Origin: Microbacterium lushaniae
Lineage (GTDB): Bacteria; Actinomycetota; Actinomycetes; Actinomycetales; Microbacteriaceae
Direction: 5' to 3'
Length of the DNA: 64,000 nt
NCBI RefSeq assembly: GCF_008727775.1
Contig: NZ_CP044232.1
Location: forward strand, 3,162,001 to 3,226,000
This document shows positions 61,461 through 64,000 of this stretch, one piece after another (position 1 is the stretch's first letter; each line of letters begins with the position of its first letter). Under the pieces are notes generated by a model. That model worked only from the letters and a program-made list of their open reading frames with translations. It was not told the origin of the DNA and made no database searches. The position numbers and the translations under genes are program-made.

Positions 61461-61524
61461 CCCTGCTCCCCGTGGCGGGTGCGACGGCGGGGGCGGCGGC
61501 GCGGGCGGCCCTATGCTCGGTCGC

Positions 61525-62286
61525 ATGAGCGTCAGCGGAACCGTCGAGTCGCAGAACCGCCGCGCGGCGCTGCTCGAGCTGGCCGACAGCGGCGCGACGG
61601 TGCGGATCGACGAGGCGGCCGAGCGCTTCGGGGTGTCGCCGATGACGATCCGGCGCGATCTCGCCGACCTGGAGTCCTCCGGACGGCTGCGGCGCGTCCG
61701 GGGCGGCGCCATCGCCGCACCGACCCCCCAGCCGTTCCACCGCCGCCGCACCCTCAACGTCGCAGCCAAGCGCGTCATCGCCCGCAAGGCGCTCACCCTC
61801 GTGCCCGCCAGTGGCACCATCGCTCTCGACGCGTCGTCCACGATCGGCCTCGTCGCCGCGACGCTCGGGGCGCGCTCGGGCCTCACGGCCTTCACGAACT
61901 CCGTCGACACGTTCGCTGTCCTGGCGGAGACGGCGGGAGTCTCGCCGCTGCTGGCCGGAGGCAGCCCCGAGCCCACGACCGGCAGTCTCACCGGTCCCCT
62001 CGCCGTCGGCAGCATCCGCTCGCTCTTCTTCGATCTGGCTCTCACATCGGCGGATGCGGTCGACCCGGGCGCGGGGACCTCCGAAGTCTCGCTGGCCGAG
62101 GCGGAGGTCAAACGCGCGCTGGTGGAGCAGGCGTCGCGGTGCGTGGTGGCCGTCGATTCGACCAAACTCGCGCGCCGCTCGGTCGCCGCCGCGGTCGCGA
62201 TGGAGCAGGTGGACACCCTGATCACCGAACTGGATCCGGCGGACGAGCGATTGGCGGGTTTCCGCGGCGTGGTCGAACTGCTCTGA
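61525..62286 (+). CDS. DeoR-family transcriptional regulator
   Basis: A 253-aa regulator. The DeoR helix-turn-helix is RRAALLELADSGATVRIDEAAERFGVSPMTIRRDLADLESSGRLRRVRGGA; the sensor domain has IALDASSTIGLVAATL, FTNSVD, GGSPEPTTGSLTGPLA, EAEVKRALVEQASRCVVAVDSTKL. ATG 61525 is chosen; another in-frame ATG is 12 bases upstream. A long inverted repeat lies between it and the aldolase gene, which it probably represses. The effector is likely a sugar phosphate. Confidence 0.92.
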   Translation: MSVSGTVESQNRRAALLELADSGATVRIDEAAERFGVSPMTIRRDLADLESSGRLRRVRGGAIAAPTPQPFHRRRTLNVAAKRVIARKALTLVPASGTIALDASSTIGLVAATLGARSGLTAFTNSVDTFAVLAETAGVSPLLAGGSPEPTTGSLTGPLAVGSIRSLFFDLALTSADAVDPGAGTSEVSLAEAEVKRALVEQASRCVVAVDSTKLARRSVAAAVAMEQVDTLITELDPADERLAGFRGVVELL

Positions 62287-62301
62287 ACTGCTCTGAACTG
62301 C

Positions 62302-62339
62302 GATGTTCGTTGATGGTAGATTTCACATCACCGAACATC
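62302..62339. promoter_or_regulatory. DeoR operator candidate upstream of the aldolase gene
   Basis: GATGTTCGTTGATG (62302-62315) is mirrored by CATCACCGAACATC (62326-62339) with one mismatch over 14 bp, spacer 10 bases. It lies 13 bases before the aldolase ATG. Two CTCTGAACTG repeats (62281-62300) precede it, the first overlapping the deoR stop. Confidence 0.75.
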
Positions 62340-62352
62340 CTGGAGTGGCATC

Positions 62353-64000
62353 ATGACCGCGTCGACCCCGTCCGAGCTCATCGCCCGCAGCCGCCGCCTG
62401 GGCGCGGATCCACGCAATACGAACTACGCCGGCGGCAACACCTCCGCGAAGGGCACCGGGATCGACCCGGTCACCGGCGAGCCCGTCGAGCTGCTGTGGG
62501 TGAAGGGGTCGGGCGGCGACCTCGGCACGCTCACCGAGGCGGGCCTCGCGGTGCTGCGGCTGGACCGGGTGCGCGCGCTCGTCGACGTCTATCCGGGTGT
62601 GCAGCGTGAGGACGAGATGGTCGCCGCGTTCGATTACTGCCTGCATGGCAAGGGCGGCGCGGCTCCATCGATCGACACGGCGATGCACGCCCTGGTGGAC
62701 GCGGCGCACGTGGACCACATGCATCCGGATTCCGGCATCGCGATCGCCACCGCCGCCGACGGCGAGGAGCTGACCTCGCGGATCTTCGCGGGGAAGGTCG
62801 TGTGGGTGCCGTGGCGGCGGCCCGGCTTCCAGCTGGGCCTGGACATCGCCGAGATCAAGCGGCAGAACCCGCAGGCGATCGGCTGCATCCTCGGCGGGCA
62901 CGGCATCACCGCGTGGGGGGAGACGTCGGAGGAGGCGGAGGCGAACTCGCTGTGGATCATCCACACGGCGGAGGCGTACATCGGCGAGCACGGGCGGTCC
63001 GATCCCTTCGGCGGCGTGCGCGCCGGCTACGAGGCGCTCCCCCAGGCCGAGCGACGCGCCAAGGCCGCGGCCCTGGCCCCCACCATCCGCGGGCTCGCGT
63101 CCACCGACAAGCCCATGGTCGGGCACTTCACCGACTCCGACGACGTGCTGGAGTTCCTCGCCGGCGAGAAGGCAGCGGACCTCGCCGCCCTCGGCACGAG
63201 TTGCCCCGACCACTTCCTGCGCACGAAGGTCAAGCCGATGCTGCTCGACCTGCCCGCCGGCGCGTCGGTGGACGCATCCATTGCCCGCCTGACCGAGCTG
63301 CACGAGCAGTACCGCGCCGACTACCGGGCGTACTACGACGCGCACGCGGATGCATCGAGCCCCGCCATGCGCGGCGCCGACCCGCTCATCGTGCTGATCC
63401 CCGGTGTCGGGATGTTCTCGTACGGCGCGAACAAGCAGACCGCACGCGTGGCGGGCGAGTTCTACGTCAACGCGATCCACGTGATGCGCGGCGCGGAAGC
63501 CCTCTCGACCTACACCCCCATCTCGGACGCGGAGAAGCTCCGCATCGAGTACTGGGCGCTGGAGGACGCGAAGCTGCAGCGGATGCCGAAGCCGAAGTCG
63601 CACCAGGGTCGCATCGCTCTCGTCACCGGCGCCGCATCCGGAATCGGCAAGGCGATCGCCACGCGTCTCGCGGCCGAAGGCGCGTGCGTCGTCGTGGCCG
63701 ACCTCGACCTGGAGAAGGCACAGTCCGCCGCGGCCGAGCTCGGGAACGCGGATGTCGCGATCGGCGTCGCGGCGAACGTGGCCGACGCCGATGCCGTGCA
63801 GGCGGCTCTCGATGCGACGCTGCTGGCGTTCGGCGGCATCGACCTCGTCGTCAACAACGCCGGGCTGTCGCTGTCGAAGCCGCTGCTGGAGACGACCGAG
63901 CAGGACTGGGACCTGCAGCACGACGTGATGGCGAAGGGCTCGTTCTTCGTGGCGAAGGCCGCGGCTCGCGCGCTCATCGCGCAGGGCATGGGCGGTGACA
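62353..64000 (+). CDS. Bifunctional aldolase/short-chain dehydrogenase (partial)
   Basis: The gene continues past the right edge; 549 residues are visible. The N-terminal class II aldolase domain has NYAGGNTSAK, LLWVKGSGGDLGTL, the zinc HxH in AHVDHMHPDSG, GGHGITAWGETSEEA; the C-terminal SDR domain begins near residue 420 with ALVTGAASGIGKAIATRL and NNAG. This two-domain protein is the rhamnulose-1-phosphate aldolase/lactaldehyde dehydrogenase of L-rhamnose catabolism (RhaEW/RhaD-like). It is downstream of the DeoR gene and the inverted repeat. Rhamnose as substrate is inferred from family. Confidence 0.9.
   Translation, partial: MTASTPSELIARSRRLGADPRNTNYAGGNTSAKGTGIDPVTGEPVELLWVKGSGGDLGTLTEAGLAVLRLDRVRALVDVYPGVQREDEMVAAFDYCLHGKGGAAPSIDTAMHALVDAAHVDHMHPDSGIAIATAADGEELTSRIFAGKVVWVPWRRPGFQLGLDIAEIKRQNPQAIGCILGGHGITAWGETSEEAEANSLWIIHTAEAYIGEHGRSDPFGGVRAGYEALPQAERRAKAAALAPTIRGLASTDKPMVGHFTDSDDVLEFLAGEKAADLAALGTSCPDHFLRTKVKPMLLDLPAGASVDASIARLTELHEQYRADYRAYYDAHADASSPAMRGADPLIVLIPGVGMFSYGANKQTARVAGEFYVNAIHVMRGAEALSTYTPISDAEKLRIEYWALEDAKLQRMPKPKSHQGRIALVTGAASGIGKAIATRLAAEGACVVVADLDLEKAQSAAAELGNADVAIGVAANVADADAVQAALDATLLAFGGIDLVVNNAGLSLSKPLLETTEQDWDLQHDVMAKGSFFVAKAAARALIAQGMGGD

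Overview
The window is high-GC DNA from an actinobacterium, most likely a Microbacterium-like member of the Microbacteriaceae. This is inferred from the GC content, the frequent ATGA/GTGA overlaps and GTG starts, the tRNA-Ser/serS neighbourhood, LCP and galT/galK types, and the many sugar ABC systems. No rRNA, origin, IS element, integrase or CRISPR array was seen. Identifications come from reading translated sequence and motifs, without database searches.

Region 1 (1-7.7 kb) is accessory. It holds a three-gene carbohydrate ABC importer running off the left edge, an ECF sigma factor broken by an in-frame TAG, a TetR/SDR divergent pair with two mirrored operator boxes, a flavin/deazaflavin-type reductase, an alpha/beta hydrolase, and an orphan protein resembling the OB domain of phage baseplate/gp5 proteins.

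Region 2 (about 7.76-15.17 kb) is bracketed by a direct repeat of the 3' end of tRNA-Ser(GCU). The intact tRNA lies at 15167-15258 and a detached 27-bp copy at 7757-7783. This is the signature of an island inserted at a tRNA gene. No integrase remains, and the interior is decaying: a zapE-like pseudogene with a TGA stop, an ABC-2 permease with three frameshifts, and unidentified remnants. Apparently intact genes are a hemerythrin-like protein with a displaced start, a LysE exporter, a ribbon-helix-helix/SRPBCC fusion beside a 26-bp palindrome, two membrane proteins (one of 43 residues) and a phosphotransferase.

Region 3 (15-33 kb) is core-like and compact: tRNA-Ser(GCU), LCP cell-wall ligase, tRNA-Ser(UGA), HAD phosphatase, serS, a diacylglycerol-kinase-like enzyme, photolyase, a TM2 protein, a luciferase-like oxidoreductase, an MHS-type transporter, pheA followed by a frameshifted phzF-like gene, pgm, glycerate kinase, and a LacI regulator divergent from galT-galK.

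Region 4 (33-49.6 kb) is catabolic or accessory: a ketopantoate-reductase-like enzyme, Dabb protein, zinc alcohol dehydrogenase, XRE-cupin regulator, M24-family protein lacking one metal ligand, beta-hydroxyacid dehydrogenase, amidohydrolase, TetR regulator, SDR with an unusual N-terminal extension, carboxylesterase, DUF1345 protein, another SDR, a squalene-cyclase-like protein and an epimerase. Two similar GGACA/TGTCC palindromes flank the amidohydrolase-TetR block and suggest a small regulon. After a duplicated hairpin repeat come an orphan DNA methyltransferase and a lipoate ligase.

Region 5 (49.6-64 kb) is sugar uptake and use plus efflux. A ROK repressor and rbsC/rbsA-type importer genes lie divergent from the binding protein, Gfo/Idh/MocA dehydrogenase and TIM-barrel isomerase. 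A monoglyceride-lipase-like hydrolase, a MarR regulator with two MFS exporters, and a DeoR regulator with a 14-bp inverted repeat in front of an aldolase/dehydrogenase (probably L-rhamnose catabolism) complete it. The last gene runs off the right edge.
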